Assembly: GCA_047974415.1 (NCBI GenBank)
Contig: JBKECH010000089.1
Span: 1 to 17,814 of the forward strand
Origin: JBKEAJ01 sp047974415
Lineage (GTDB): Bacteria; Bacteroidota; Bacteroidia; Bacteroidales; Prolixibacteraceae
Length of the DNA: 17,814 nt
Direction of reading: 5' to 3'
Positions within the stretch are counted from its first letter, which is position 1. Each line of letters opens with the position of its first letter. The notes below the pieces were generated by a model. The model was not told the origin of the DNA. It did not search any database and saw only the letters and a list, made by a program, of their open reading frames with translations. A program made the translations under genes and the position numbers. Below, piece after piece: positions 8,578 through 15,337 of this stretch.

Positions 8578-8806
8578 GATACTATCGCCAGAGAAGCTGT
8601 TTTTTGAAGGTCGGGCTAAGTCTGTTAGTCTTCCAAGTGTGAATGGTGGTTCTTTTGCAATATTCCCTAAACATGCTCCAATAATATCAGTATTAGGGGC
8701 AGGGCGACTCGTATTGCTGGATGCTGAAAACACAGAAAGAGTGTTTAATATTGACGGAGGCTTTATTGATGTTAGTGATGACCAAATGGTTATACTTATT
8801 AATTAG
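8564..8806 (+). CDS. atpC: F1Fo ATP synthase epsilon subunit, N-domain only
   Basis: An 80-aa epsilon subunit that would sit in the central stalk. Family signatures are the opening LKVKILSPEKLFFEG, GGSFAIFPKHAPIISVLGAG (28-47) and GGFIDVSDDQMVIL (65-78). The protein ends after the beta-sandwich domain. The C-terminal helical hairpin that inhibits ATP hydrolysis in other bacteria (about 50 further residues) is absent, as in many Bacteroidota. The ATG lies inside the atpD frame (14-bp overlap). The operon stops here: the following 500 bp carry no gene and the next one is on the other strand. Confidence 0.94.
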   Translation: MLKVKILSPEKLFFEGRAKSVSLPSVNGGSFAIFPKHAPIISVLGAGRLVLLDAENTERVFNIDGGFIDVSDDQMVILIN

Positions 8807-9307
8807 ATTTCGTCTATAAAGTCCAATATGTGCGTTACGCTTAGTTATTTACACAAGTAAAGACGCCCAATTCACAAACTCCCAACATACAGAGCGGCAA
8901 GCCTTGATATTTAACTTTCTAGTTCAAACTTCCGATGGAATCCAATATCTGACTGAAGGTGAAAACTAAATGCTAATTGTCTACAAGGCTTATCGGCTCG
9001 GGACTACAATAAGTTTCGCTACTTTTGGGGCGTAAAGGCATTGGTATGAATGATGAAGTGTAGAGACTCCTCCCTGCATGTGTTTAAAACGGATTATGCC
9101 AAACGATGGATATAAAAAGTAGTTCCCCAAAATTTTCATTCGTCCACTACAAACGACATAGAACCTCTTTTTTAGAGTCTGTCTGTAGCAATGCCTCCTT
9201 GGACCTAGTTTCTCTAGCTCAGACTCCAGATATTATGGAGACCGAATCAATAATATGAGGACAAACGAGTAGGCAATATAAACGCTTACACGTTGTTAAG
9301 CATTTCA
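8807..9307. other. Gene-free gap with element-like debris
   Basis: No frame here resembles a protein and no clear terminator follows atpC. The gap holds the decayed MITE-like sequence annotated at 8981-9165. It also holds a stretch around 9213-9258 (CTAGCTCAGACTCCAGATATTATG) that weakly resembles 15995-16040, which may be another diffuse repeat. Confidence 0.5.
8981..9165 (-). repeat. Degenerate relative of the MITE family (E3)
   Basis: Read on the minus strand, 9144-9165 is GGTTCTATGTCGTTTGTAGTGG, a near copy of the GGCTCTATGTCGAAT-type terminal repeat. Further in, 8981-9045 (around GTTTCGCTACTTTTGGGGCGTAAA) matches the reverse complement of 736-797 inside element E1 (GTTTCGCCACTCTCGGGGCTTAGA). 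Both similarities point to an old element of the same family. The other end is unclear; a possible trace lies near 8809 (GTCTATAAAGTCCAATAT). Confidence 0.35.
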
Positions 9308-10306
9308 TTAAAATAACAGCTCCATATCAGACACTATAGGTCTTATCGGCAAGCCATCCTCCCTACTATGCATCCCCATATCCAGAGGGGTGGGCTTCAT
9401 AAACTCCGACCTAGTACCTATCAGTTTTATCTTGTCTTCAAATATTTCGACTATTGCATATAGCGGGAATACGTACGGCATAGTATATTTTAGGGGAGGA
9501 TAATTTTTATTGTCCAATTGGGAAAAGCGCTTACGGCTGCTATATCTTGCTCCAGCCCAGATGTGAGACATGCTGTTTATGCTTACGTATGCGATGTCAT
9601 TGACAATTTTCGTATAGTCAGCATGATTGTAACCATTGAATGATGCTACAACTTTTTTATACCCCACCCTTTTATTCTCAAACTCAATAATCCTTCTTAC
9701 ACTTGCATTTACATCATGGTCAGTTATATTAAATAGTGGATAATGAGAGAACACAATGCACCTATTGCTTGTTCCTGTCAGTTGGGCTTTCAGCCACTCC
9801 GCCTGAATATCGGGAATGCGGTTTAAATTGCTCTGTCCCATAAAGTTTCTAACAGAATAATCGTGCGATACACCATTTGCATCCTCATAAAAATTGGAAT
9901 CTAGAACTATAAACGTAAACCCAAGCCAGTCAAAAGAGTATCTAGTATCTGGTATGCCTAAATAGTCTACAACTTCCTCTTTTGAATGTTTATCCATATC
10001 ATGCATGCCTAGAGCCGAATATTTTGTTTTTGCAAAACTATTCCAAATATTTAGGAATGATTTATTCTTCTCTTCAGGATAACAAAAATCTCCTAGCTGA
10101 ACCACAAAATCTACATTGTAAGAGTTTGCCACGTTAACAAAAGTAGAGAGCCTTTTATCTGCATCAGGCATAATATCTTTATGAATATCTGCACATACTG
10201 CAAATCTGAATAACGGGTCAGGCTGGCACGACATCAATGAAGGTAATAGACCTATGCCAATACCTGCCCCGACACTATTTTTTATGAAGTTCCTTCTGCT
10301 TATCAT
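9308..10306 (-). CDS. Exported metallophosphoesterase-like protein with altered metal ligands
   Basis: A 332-aa calcineurin-like phosphoesterase fold. The N-terminus has a twin-arginine motif (SRRNFIK, 3-9), a hydrophobic stretch and then LMSCQPD, so it is probably a Tat-exported lipoprotein (Cys27). Metallophosphoesterase blocks appear in order: CADIHKD (Asp40, His42), VVQLGDFCYP (Asp73), the block normally GNHD read here as GMHDMD (100-105), FSHYPL (His188) and the block normally GHxH read here as GYNH (225-228). Met101 and Tyr226 therefore replace two residues that usually bind the di-metal centre. Substrate is unknown and activity is doubtful. It diverges from dnaG across 87 bp. TATCTTTA (10334-10341, minus) is a possible -7 element. 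The 3' side faces the empty gap at 8807-9307. Confidence 0.85.
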   Translation of the reverse strand: MISRRNFIKNSVGAGIGIGLLPSLMSCQPDPLFRFAVCADIHKDIMPDADKRLSTFVNVANSYNVDFVVQLGDFCYPEEKNKSFLNIWNSFAKTKYSALGMHDMDKHSKEEVVDYLGIPDTRYSFDWLGFTFIVLDSNFYEDANGVSHDYSVRNFMGQSNLNRIPDIQAEWLKAQLTGTSNRCIVFSHYPLFNITDHDVNASVRRIIEFENKRVGYKKVVASFNGYNHADYTKIVNDIAYVSINSMSHIWAGARYSSRKRFSQLDNKNYPPLKYTMPYVFPLYAIVEIFEDKIKLIGTRSEFMKPTPLDMGMHSREDGLPIRPIVSDMELLF

Positions 10307-10381
10307 GTTCGTTTTTCTAAAAAAATTACGACATAAAGATAATTATACAATTATTAAATTACAATTCTGCGTATAAAAAAT

Positions 10382-10389
10382 TAATTTTG
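10382..10389 (+). promoter_or_regulatory. -7 element immediately before dnaG
   Basis: TAATTTTG matches TAnnTTTG exactly and ends only 4 bases before the dnaG ATG at 10394. Initiation at the usual distance would fall at or next to the start codon, implying a leaderless or near-leaderless message. The -33 region lacks a clear TTTG. Confidence 0.45.
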
Positions 10390-10393
10390 TAGC

Positions 10394-12346
10394 ATGATAG
10401 ACGCAATGATTATAGAGCAGGTAAAAGATTCTGCAAACATAGAGGATATAGTTGGCGAATATGTAAATCTTAAACGTCGAGGAGTTAATTATATTGGGTT
10501 GTGCCCATTTCATAATGAGAAAACCCCTTCGTTCACAGTATCGCCTAGCAAAGGAATCTGCAAATGTTTTGGTTGTGGTGGCGGAGGGAATGTGTTTAAT
10601 TTCATCATGCAAATCGAGAGTCTTAGTTTTGTTGAATCGGTGAGATTTCTCGCAAAGAAATATGGTATAGAGATAGAAGAAAAAGAGGAAACCCCCGAAG
10701 AAAAGGAAGCAAAGAATCTGAGGGAGAGTATGATGGTGGCAACGGACTTTGCTGACAAGCACTTTCAAAAAAACCTTTGGGAAACCAAAGAGGGCAAGGC
10801 TATTGGATTAGAGTATTTTAGACATAGGGAACTTAGAGACGATATCGTTAAGAAATTTAATCTTGGCTATGCTTTAGAAGAAAAAACAGCATTTACAAAA
10901 TTTGCCCAAAAAAAAGGATATAAACTTTCTATTCTAACAGCCTGTGGGCTGACTATACAACGTGAGAACTGGAAAATAGATCGTTTTGCGGGGCGAGTAA
11001 TTTTTCCAATACACAGTGTTTCAGGAAGGACCATCGGCTTTGGTGGGCGAATAATGAAGACATCCGACAAAACAGCAAAGTATCTAAACTCTCCCGAATC
11101 GGATATCTACCATAAAAGCCGAGTTCTCTATGGAATATTTCAAGCAAAAAAAGCAATCACTCAGAATGACAAGTGCTTTTTGGTGGAAGGTTACACTGAT
11201 GTGATATCGATGCATCAGTCAGGTATCGATAATGTTGTAGCCTCGTCGGGAACGGCCCTCACCGAGGACCAAATAAGACTGATAAAAAGATTTACCAACA
11301 ATGTAACGGTCATATACGACGGTGATGCTGCGGGCATAAAGGCCTCTATGCGAGGAATAGACATGCTCCTTCAACAAGGAATGCATGTTAAAATAATTGC
11401 CTTACCTGAAGGAGATGACCCAGACTCTTTTGCTAAGAGTAGGAGTGCAAGTGACTTGGCAGAATTTATAAGAGAAAATGAGCTGGACTTTATAAAGTTC
11501 AAAACAAAACTACTTCTAGGCAACACCGAAAATGACCCTTATACAAAAACACAGGCCATAAAAAGTATTATCGAGAGTATAGCCCAAATAAGCGACCCAT
11601 TAGCGAGATCTGAATACATTAGTACTTGTAGCGTCATGCTTGACAGAGATGAAAAACTTCTTTATGATGAGGTTGTCAAGATAATTCACAAAAAAACGGA
11701 CGATTTTCAAAAAAGAAAATATATTGATAGTAAACGACAGACTTTTATTCAAAATAAGCCTACTCAACCATACAACAAAGAAACCCTCATTTCGTCGAGC
11801 GAGGAGCCTGAAATTAAGGCCATTTTACGTGTTGCAATAAAATTTTTTTTTGAATATATAGCAGAAGATGAAAACGGCAAGCCTATCAACGTTGCCACAT
11901 TTATCTTAAACGAATTGATTGAAGATGAGTTAATCCCTCAAGAAGAACCCTTCGCTTCATGCTTTAGGTTGTTGACGGATATTCTTAATGAAGATATTTT
12001 AGTAGGCACTAGCGCCGAGGACTTCATGACTCACAATGTAAACAACGGAGTAGCGACCTTATGTATAGAGATATTATCAGAGAAGTATACAGAAAGCAAA
12101 AGATGGAGCGACAAGAAGCACTTCCACGAGGACGAGAAAGACATTTTGCATTCTCTTGTGCCACGTCTTATAAACGAATATAAGCTTAAATGCGTAAAAG
12201 GATATATGACTAAACTAGAAGGAGAGATTAGTAAACTCAATAATGAATGCTTCGACAAAGCTGTAGAATTACAAAAAGAATATCAAAAATTAAGGTCTAT
12301 AGCATCGGAAATAAGTAAACGACTAGACAGGCCGTCTATTTCTTAA
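10394..12346 (+). CDS. dnaG: DNA primase
   Basis: Makes RNA primers for replication, working with the replicative helicase at the fork. It is 650 aa. The N-terminal CHCC zinc ribbon is intact (Cys37, His40, Cys58, Cys61 in LCPFHNEKTPSF...KCFGCGGGG). The polymerase core holds RVIFPIHSVSGRTIGFGGR (201-219), LNSPES, then the Toprim acid LVEGYTD (Glu265) and VIYDGDAAG (Asp309, Asp311). The C-terminal 200 residues are poorly conserved and helical, where the helicase-binding domain should lie. The ATG at 10394 aligns with the usual primase N-terminus; an ATG four codons later is possible. The gene is convergent with the membrane-protein gene at 12375, 28 bp away. Confidence 0.97.
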   Translation: MIDAMIIEQVKDSANIEDIVGEYVNLKRRGVNYIGLCPFHNEKTPSFTVSPSKGICKCFGCGGGGNVFNFIMQIESLSFVESVRFLAKKYGIEIEEKEETPEEKEAKNLRESMMVATDFADKHFQKNLWETKEGKAIGLEYFRHRELRDDIVKKFNLGYALEEKTAFTKFAQKKGYKLSILTACGLTIQRENWKIDRFAGRVIFPIHSVSGRTIGFGGRIMKTSDKTAKYLNSPESDIYHKSRVLYGIFQAKKAITQNDKCFLVEGYTDVISMHQSGIDNVVASSGTALTEDQIRLIKRFTNNVTVIYDGDAAGIKASMRGIDMLLQQGMHVKIIALPEGDDPDSFAKSRSASDLAEFIRENELDFIKFKTKLLLGNTENDPYTKTQAIKSIIESIAQISDPLARSEYISTCSVMLDRDEKLLYDEVVKIIHKKTDDFQKRKYIDSKRQTFIQNKPTQPYNKETLISSSEEPEIKAILRVAIKFFFEYIAEDENGKPINVATFILNELIEDELIPQEEPFASCFRLLTDILNEDILVGTSAEDFMTHNVNNGVATLCIEILSEKYTESKRWSDKKHFHEDEKDILHSLVPRLINEYKLKCVKGYMTKLEGEISKLNNECFDKAVELQKEYQKLRSIASEISKRLDRPSIS

Positions 12347-12374
12347 TGTCCAAAATACTTATTAAATAGAATAT

Positions 12375-12779
12375 TTATAAATCCTGAATAGGAGTGTTTT
12401 TTATTAAGCGTAGCTTTTCTCGCATCTCCAAGAACATAAATACTATATATATGACTACAATATGAAGACCATAAATCCACATGGGTGCAATTTTAAAATA
12501 ATTGCAATACACAGCAAAACACGCATACACAGTAATTTTTATGCTAAAACTTATTGAAATAGAACTAAATAGTTTCTTCTTTCTGTCAATAAGCAAACAA
12601 AGCCAGGAAGCAAAAGCTGCTATCACGGCAGATATCGGATAAAACCAAGAAAATCTTATGGCATCGCTAAGCATTGTAACAATGGCACCAATTATAGACA
12701 AAACCACGGACACCAACACAAAAAACAACAAAAGTCGAATGTTACCTACACTCATAAGCCTATATATGTGAGTGGACAA
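12375..12779 (-). CDS. Four-helix membrane protein, possibly AtpI-like
   Basis: A 134-aa hydrophobic protein with four predicted membrane segments (about 14-37, 46-64, 71-92 and 99-119), a basic loop DRKKKLF between the second and third, and a charged C-terminus. I do not recognise a conserved motif. Length, helix spacing and position directly downstream of a bactofilin gene (41 bp gap) are like the small AtpI/AtpZ-type proteins that precede atpB in many Bacteroidota F0 clusters. Here no atpB follows: the gene ends 28 bp from the convergent dnaG. The functional call is inference from topology and neighbourhood only. Confidence 0.6.
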   Translation of the reverse strand: MSTHIYRLMSVGNIRLLLFFVLVSVVLSIIGAIVTMLSDAIRFSWFYPISAVIAAFASWLCLLIDRKKKLFSSISISFSIKITVYACFAVYCNYFKIAPMWIYGLHIVVIYIVFMFLEMREKLRLIKNTPIQDL

Positions 12780-12820
12780 GATTATAAGATATTTCCATAA
12801 GCTTGGAATTTACAACACAC

Positions 12821-13201
12821 CTACTTTTCAGTATTAACACTGTTTCTATTTCCTCTCATGGAACATTTACCATCTAATATAGCTCCTTGTTCGATGGATA
12901 TTTTAGAGGTTGTAATTTCTCCTATTATCTTGCCTGATGCCCTAATACAGAGCAAATCGGCAACTAGAAGTTGCCCCTCCAACTGTCCATAAGTCTCTAG
13001 ATTTTTGCATTTTACCTGCCCTCTAACAACACCGTCTTGTCCAATGACTAAGCGCCCCTCAATTACAATGTTTCCTTCTACTTCACCATCTATTCTAAAA
13101 TCACCTGTAGAAGTGATGTCTCCAACGATCTTTGTACCTTTCTTTAGATCATTAACTTGTTGGGAACCACCAACTTGCCCTTTAATTTCTTTTCCTTTCA
13201 T
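12821..13201 (-). CDS. Bactofilin (polymer-forming cytoskeletal protein)
   Basis: A 126-aa bactofilin, a protein that self-assembles into filaments without nucleotide. The centre is a right-handed beta-helix repeat: GTKIVGDITSTGDFRIDGEVEGNI, then IEGRLVIGQDGVVRGQV, QLEGQLLVADLLCIRASGKIIGEI and SIEQGAILDGKCSM, with glycines and hydrophobics every five to six residues. Short charged tails flank it. The ATG at 13201 gives the start MKGKEIKGQVGG. The longer frame to 13273 adds 24 residues unlike the family and is unlikely. It is probably co-transcribed with the membrane protein at 12375-12779. In relatives this gene often sits just before the F0 genes. Confidence 0.9.
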   Translation of the reverse strand: MKGKEIKGQVGGSQQVNDLKKGTKIVGDITSTGDFRIDGEVEGNIVIEGRLVIGQDGVVRGQVKCKNLETYGQLEGQLLVADLLCIRASGKIIGEITTSKISIEQGAILDGKCSMRGNRNSVNTEK

Positions 13202-13541
13202 AATGCAATTTTTATAAATAATTCCTATTTGCTTTTGCCAAGATAGCTGACTATGACACTCACCTACAAACAATCTAGACGTTCACAAAACAGCTATTAC
13301 TCAGTAAATTATGATTAACAATCAGCTTATTCTCATTTTCTCTTCTTCTATAGCGATATCTTGATATTTCAGACTCGCCCCATCTTTCTGATTAACAAGA
13401 CGAGTGTAAGTCATAAGGCTGAGTAAGTCGATAAAACATATGCCTTACTATTCAATACATGTACAGTAAGGCTCTTTTTTGACTTCTGCCAATTCCACGA
13501 GGAGGCAACATTTTCCACCCTCACTGCAAAACTTATGGAAA
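13202..13541. other. Gene-free gap between bactofilin and rpmF
   Basis: No coding frame of interest. It contains a terminator-like hairpin at 13442-13480 and little else that I can identify. No TAnnTTTG promoter was found on either strand. In many bacteria fabH follows rpmF; it is absent here. Confidence 0.5.
13442..13480 (+). terminator. Hairpin followed by T-run (plus-strand terminator-like)
   Basis: GCCTTACT (13442-13449) pairs with AGTAAGGC (13465-13472) across a 15-base loop and is followed by TCTTTTTT (13473-13480). The T-run is on the plus strand, yet no plus-strand gene ends nearby. It may end an unseen small RNA, or the stem may serve the minus-strand rpmF transcript without the T-run. 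Confidence 0.4.
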
Positions 13542-13730
13542 CTAAAGTGTAGCCACCTCTTTCTCAATTGCAAGCTTACCTCTGTAATGCCCACATTCTC
13601 CACAAACAGTGTGATACTTTATTGCTGAACCACAGTTAGAACAGCTAACAACAGTAGGAGCTGTAGCCTTGTAGTGTGTTCTGCGCTTGTCTCTTCTGGT
13701 TTTTGAAACCTTTCTCTTTGGATGTGCCAT
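13542..13730 (-). CDS. rpmF: 50S ribosomal protein L32
   Basis: A 62-aa ribosomal protein of the large subunit. It begins MAHPKRKVSKTRRDKRRTHYK, the canonical L32 N-terminus, and carries a four-cysteine zinc ribbon (Cys30, Cys33, Cys43, Cys46 in CSNCG...CGECG), the zinc-binding form of L32. It lies 29 bp downstream of yceD, the usual yceD-rpmF pairing, and is presumably transcribed from the promoter at 14334-14364. Confidence 0.97.
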   Translation of the reverse strand: MAHPKRKVSKTRRDKRRTHYKATAPTVVSCSNCGSAIKYHTVCGECGHYRGKLAIEKEVATL

Positions 13731-13759
13731 TTTCTATTTTTTTATTATTATTTTATCAA

Positions 13760-14305
13760 TTAGTTATCTTCTCTATTTTTTAGTGTCTTTAAAGCATCCC
13801 AACGACTATCCGCCATATGCTGTTCGTCCTCGTCGTCTTCATCTCCATGACACCCAAGATATGCTAACATTTGCTGATTGCAAAGACTATTGCCATCTTT
13901 ATCCTCAGGATGAACCTTGCGGATTGGCAAGCTCAGCACTATGAACTCATTTAACCATTTGGCTAAACGAAGTATGCCTTCGCTCTTATCAATCCATATA
14001 ATGTCGTCTCCATCATCAATATTACTATCTCCAAACTTCACAATCAACTTACCATTGAATTCGATAGTTTGATTATACATATCTAGACATCTGTCACAAT
14101 CTACACTGACCATGCCGTCAATAGCAAAGGCTAACTCCATAAATGAAGTATGTTTATCAAGCTTTACAATAGCATTCAGCCGACCCGACTTGATTACCTC
14201 AGTGCCATACTGCTGGAAGAAGTCATCGTTAATAACATATTCATATGTATGAGCACCTAAGCTCAAACTTTCATAGGCTATGTTGTATGTATTTACGCAC
14301 TTCAT
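13760..14305 (-). CDS. yceD: YceD/DUF177 family protein
   Basis: A 181-aa protein of the DUF177 family, whose members are linked to 23S rRNA accumulation and are nearly always encoded just before rpmF, as here. The family's CxxC is present as VDCDRCLDMY (Cys70, Cys73). The segment LAKWLNEFIVLSLPIRKVHPED is the conserved hydrophobic region that ends in a P-x-x-x-x-H-P-like motif. The tail is very acidic (GDEDDEDEQH). The ATG at 14305 fits the promoter at 14334-14364; a longer reading from a TTG at 14323 would overlap the likely transcription start and is rejected. Confidence 0.88.
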   Translation of the reverse strand: MKCVNTYNIAYESLSLGAHTYEYVINDDFFQQYGTEVIKSGRLNAIVKLDKHTSFMELAFAIDGMVSVDCDRCLDMYNQTIEFNGKLIVKFGDSNIDDGDDIIWIDKSEGILRLAKWLNEFIVLSLPIRKVHPEDKDGNSLCNQQMLAYLGCHGDEDDEDEQHMADSRWDALKTLKNREDN

Positions 14306-14333
14306 CCTACTTATTTTATACAAAAAAGCTCTG

Positions 14334-14364
14334 CAAAATTACACATTTTTATTTCTATTGCAAA
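14334..14364 (-). promoter_or_regulatory. Consensus promoter for yceD-rpmF
   Basis: On the minus strand TTTG (14361-14364) is followed by exactly 19 bases and then TAATTTTG (14334-14341), a full match to the Bacteroidota primary-sigma pattern. Initiation near 14327 leaves a leader of about 20 nt before the ATG at 14305. Confidence 0.75.
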
Positions 14365-14373
14365 ACCAATCTG

Positions 14374-14542
14374 TGAATTAGGCTTACCCTACTTCCGCAA
14401 GCTTTTTTACTTAACTGTTGATAAGTTATTGAAAATAAGCCCTGCAAAAATTTGCAGGGCTCGAGATTTTTCACCTATTTAGGTGCATGTTAAAAAAACT
14501 CGATTCAAAATTAACACCTTTTGCTGGAATAAGCCTAATTCA
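14374..14542. repeat. 13-bp perfect inverted repeat bounding a hairpin cluster
   Basis: TGAATTAGGCTTA (14374-14386) is the exact reverse complement of TAAGCCTAATTCA (14530-14542). Between them lie a perfect 11-bp stem AGCCCTGCAAA/TTTGCAGGGCT (14438-14461), a small stem CACCTA/TAGGTG (14472-14485) and TCGAG...CTCGA arms around it (14461 to about 14506). No reading frame crosses the region. It could be a structured RNA, a small element, or a double terminator. Confidence 0.5.
14438..14461. terminator. Perfect 11-bp hairpin, possible terminator
   Basis: AGCCCTGCAAA and TTTGCAGGGCT pair fully with a 2-base centre. No uninterrupted T-run follows on either side (CGAGATTTTT on plus, TATTTTC on minus), so terminator activity is uncertain. 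The stem sequence resembles the terminator after tRNA-Asp (16272-16305). Confidence 0.4.
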
Positions 14543-14760
14543 TGGGCAAGTATCTTCAAGCAAAGTAGCTCAATTTATTGACAGATAGCTTGGTAGTCTC
14601 GGCGCGCATGCAGGGTATAAACATTCGGACATTACACGATATTAATGGTAATAACATAGCGAAAACGAATGTTTCTCGATAAATTAAATTGTTCCATGTT
14701 TTGTAATACACTGAATACCAAAACTAAATAACTTAACGATTCGCTGAATAGTTACAAAAT
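14543..14760. other. Gene-free stretch
   Basis: About 220 bp of AT-rich sequence between the hairpin cluster and repeat R copy B. I see no reading frame, promoter or repeat in it. Confidence 0.4.
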
Positions 14761-15006
14761 TCACTTACAGCGGACGACGACAGATAATCCATTTTGTATC
14801 TGCGAGTAATCGGCTGATAGAATTCGCAAATTCATCTTAGTGAATTGATTTTCCTGATTATTTGGCTTCCCCACAACAGCCTTGATAAAATTAGTAAGGG
14901 GAGGTCTGCTCAAAAATAAGAATTTTGTCACGTTATCAACAATTTTTCCAAAAAATGTTAATACCGCTCCAATTTTTAGTTCGTAAAATAGGGCTTGCGG
15001 ATTTTG
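14761..15006 (-). repeat. Dispersed repeat R, copy B
   Basis: Minus-strand counterpart of 423-665, starting CAAAATCCGCAAGCCCTATT and ending TCCGCTGTAAGTGA. Unlike copy A it is not followed by the GGCTCTATG terminal repeat. On its 5' side it joins the IS200-type tnpA remnant exactly where that gene loses similarity, so the repeat, or a deletion ending at it, replaced the 3' end of tnpA. The 88-codon open frame through it (15027-14761) begins inside tnpA sequence and is not a convincing gene. Confidence 0.65.
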
Positions 15007-15307
15007 GGAAATAGAAAATTTTTCCACAATACCTTTTTCTGATATGTGGAAATTCTTCTATACATTTTGCCTTTAAATTTTTTGAATATGTCGCTTATTG
15101 CTTTGCTAGGGAGGTGTTCGATGTTGAGATGCACGTGGTTTGCCCTCACAACGCCAGAAAGGATATTAATATCTTCAGTGATGCAAATCTGTTTAATTAA
15201 ATCTCTACATCTCACCTTGCTGTCTCCACCAAGAACCTTATATCTACATTTTATTACTCAAACAATCTTGATATCGGATGTACATTGTATCTTTGTTTGT
15301 TGTCCAT
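15007..15307 (-). pseudogene. tnpA: IS200/IS605-type transposase tnpA remnant
   Basis: Three-frame reading of the minus strand recovers a Y1 (HUH) transposase. MDNKQRYNVHP from the ATG at 15307 shifts frame into DIKIV-stop-VIKCRYKVLGGD, which leads into RCRDLIKQI, then VVRANHVHLNIEHLPSKAI with the HUH pair (HVH at 15129-15137) and IFKKFKGKMYRRI, ending near YQKKVLWKNF. There is a one-base-type frameshift around 15275 and a TGA at 15258-15260 where relatives have Trp or Leu. The C-terminal helix with the catalytic Tyr is gone, replaced by repeat R copy B. The intact enzyme would be about 140-150 aa. It cannot be functional. Confidence 0.75.
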
Positions 15308-15337
15308 GCACCAAAAAAGACTGATTTCTTTACACTA

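Noticed and set aside
8564..8806. Truncated atpC as a pseudogene
   Set aside because: Epsilon subunits of about 80 residues without the C-terminal helices are normal in many Bacteroidota, and the overlap with atpD is intact.
9213..9258. Similarity between 9213-9258 and 15995-16040 as a defined repeat family
   Set aside because: The match is imperfect and short, in AT-rich DNA. It could be chance, so it is noted only in the gap description.
14374..14542. tmRNA or 6S RNA as an explanation for the hairpin cluster
   Set aside because: No tRNA-like ends and no tag-peptide frame for tmRNA. The large internal bubble expected of 6S RNA is not evident, so it is left unassigned.
14761..15027. 88-codon minus-strand frame as a gene
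   Set aside because: It begins inside the tnpA remnant and continues through repeat R copy B, so it is a chimera of two elements.
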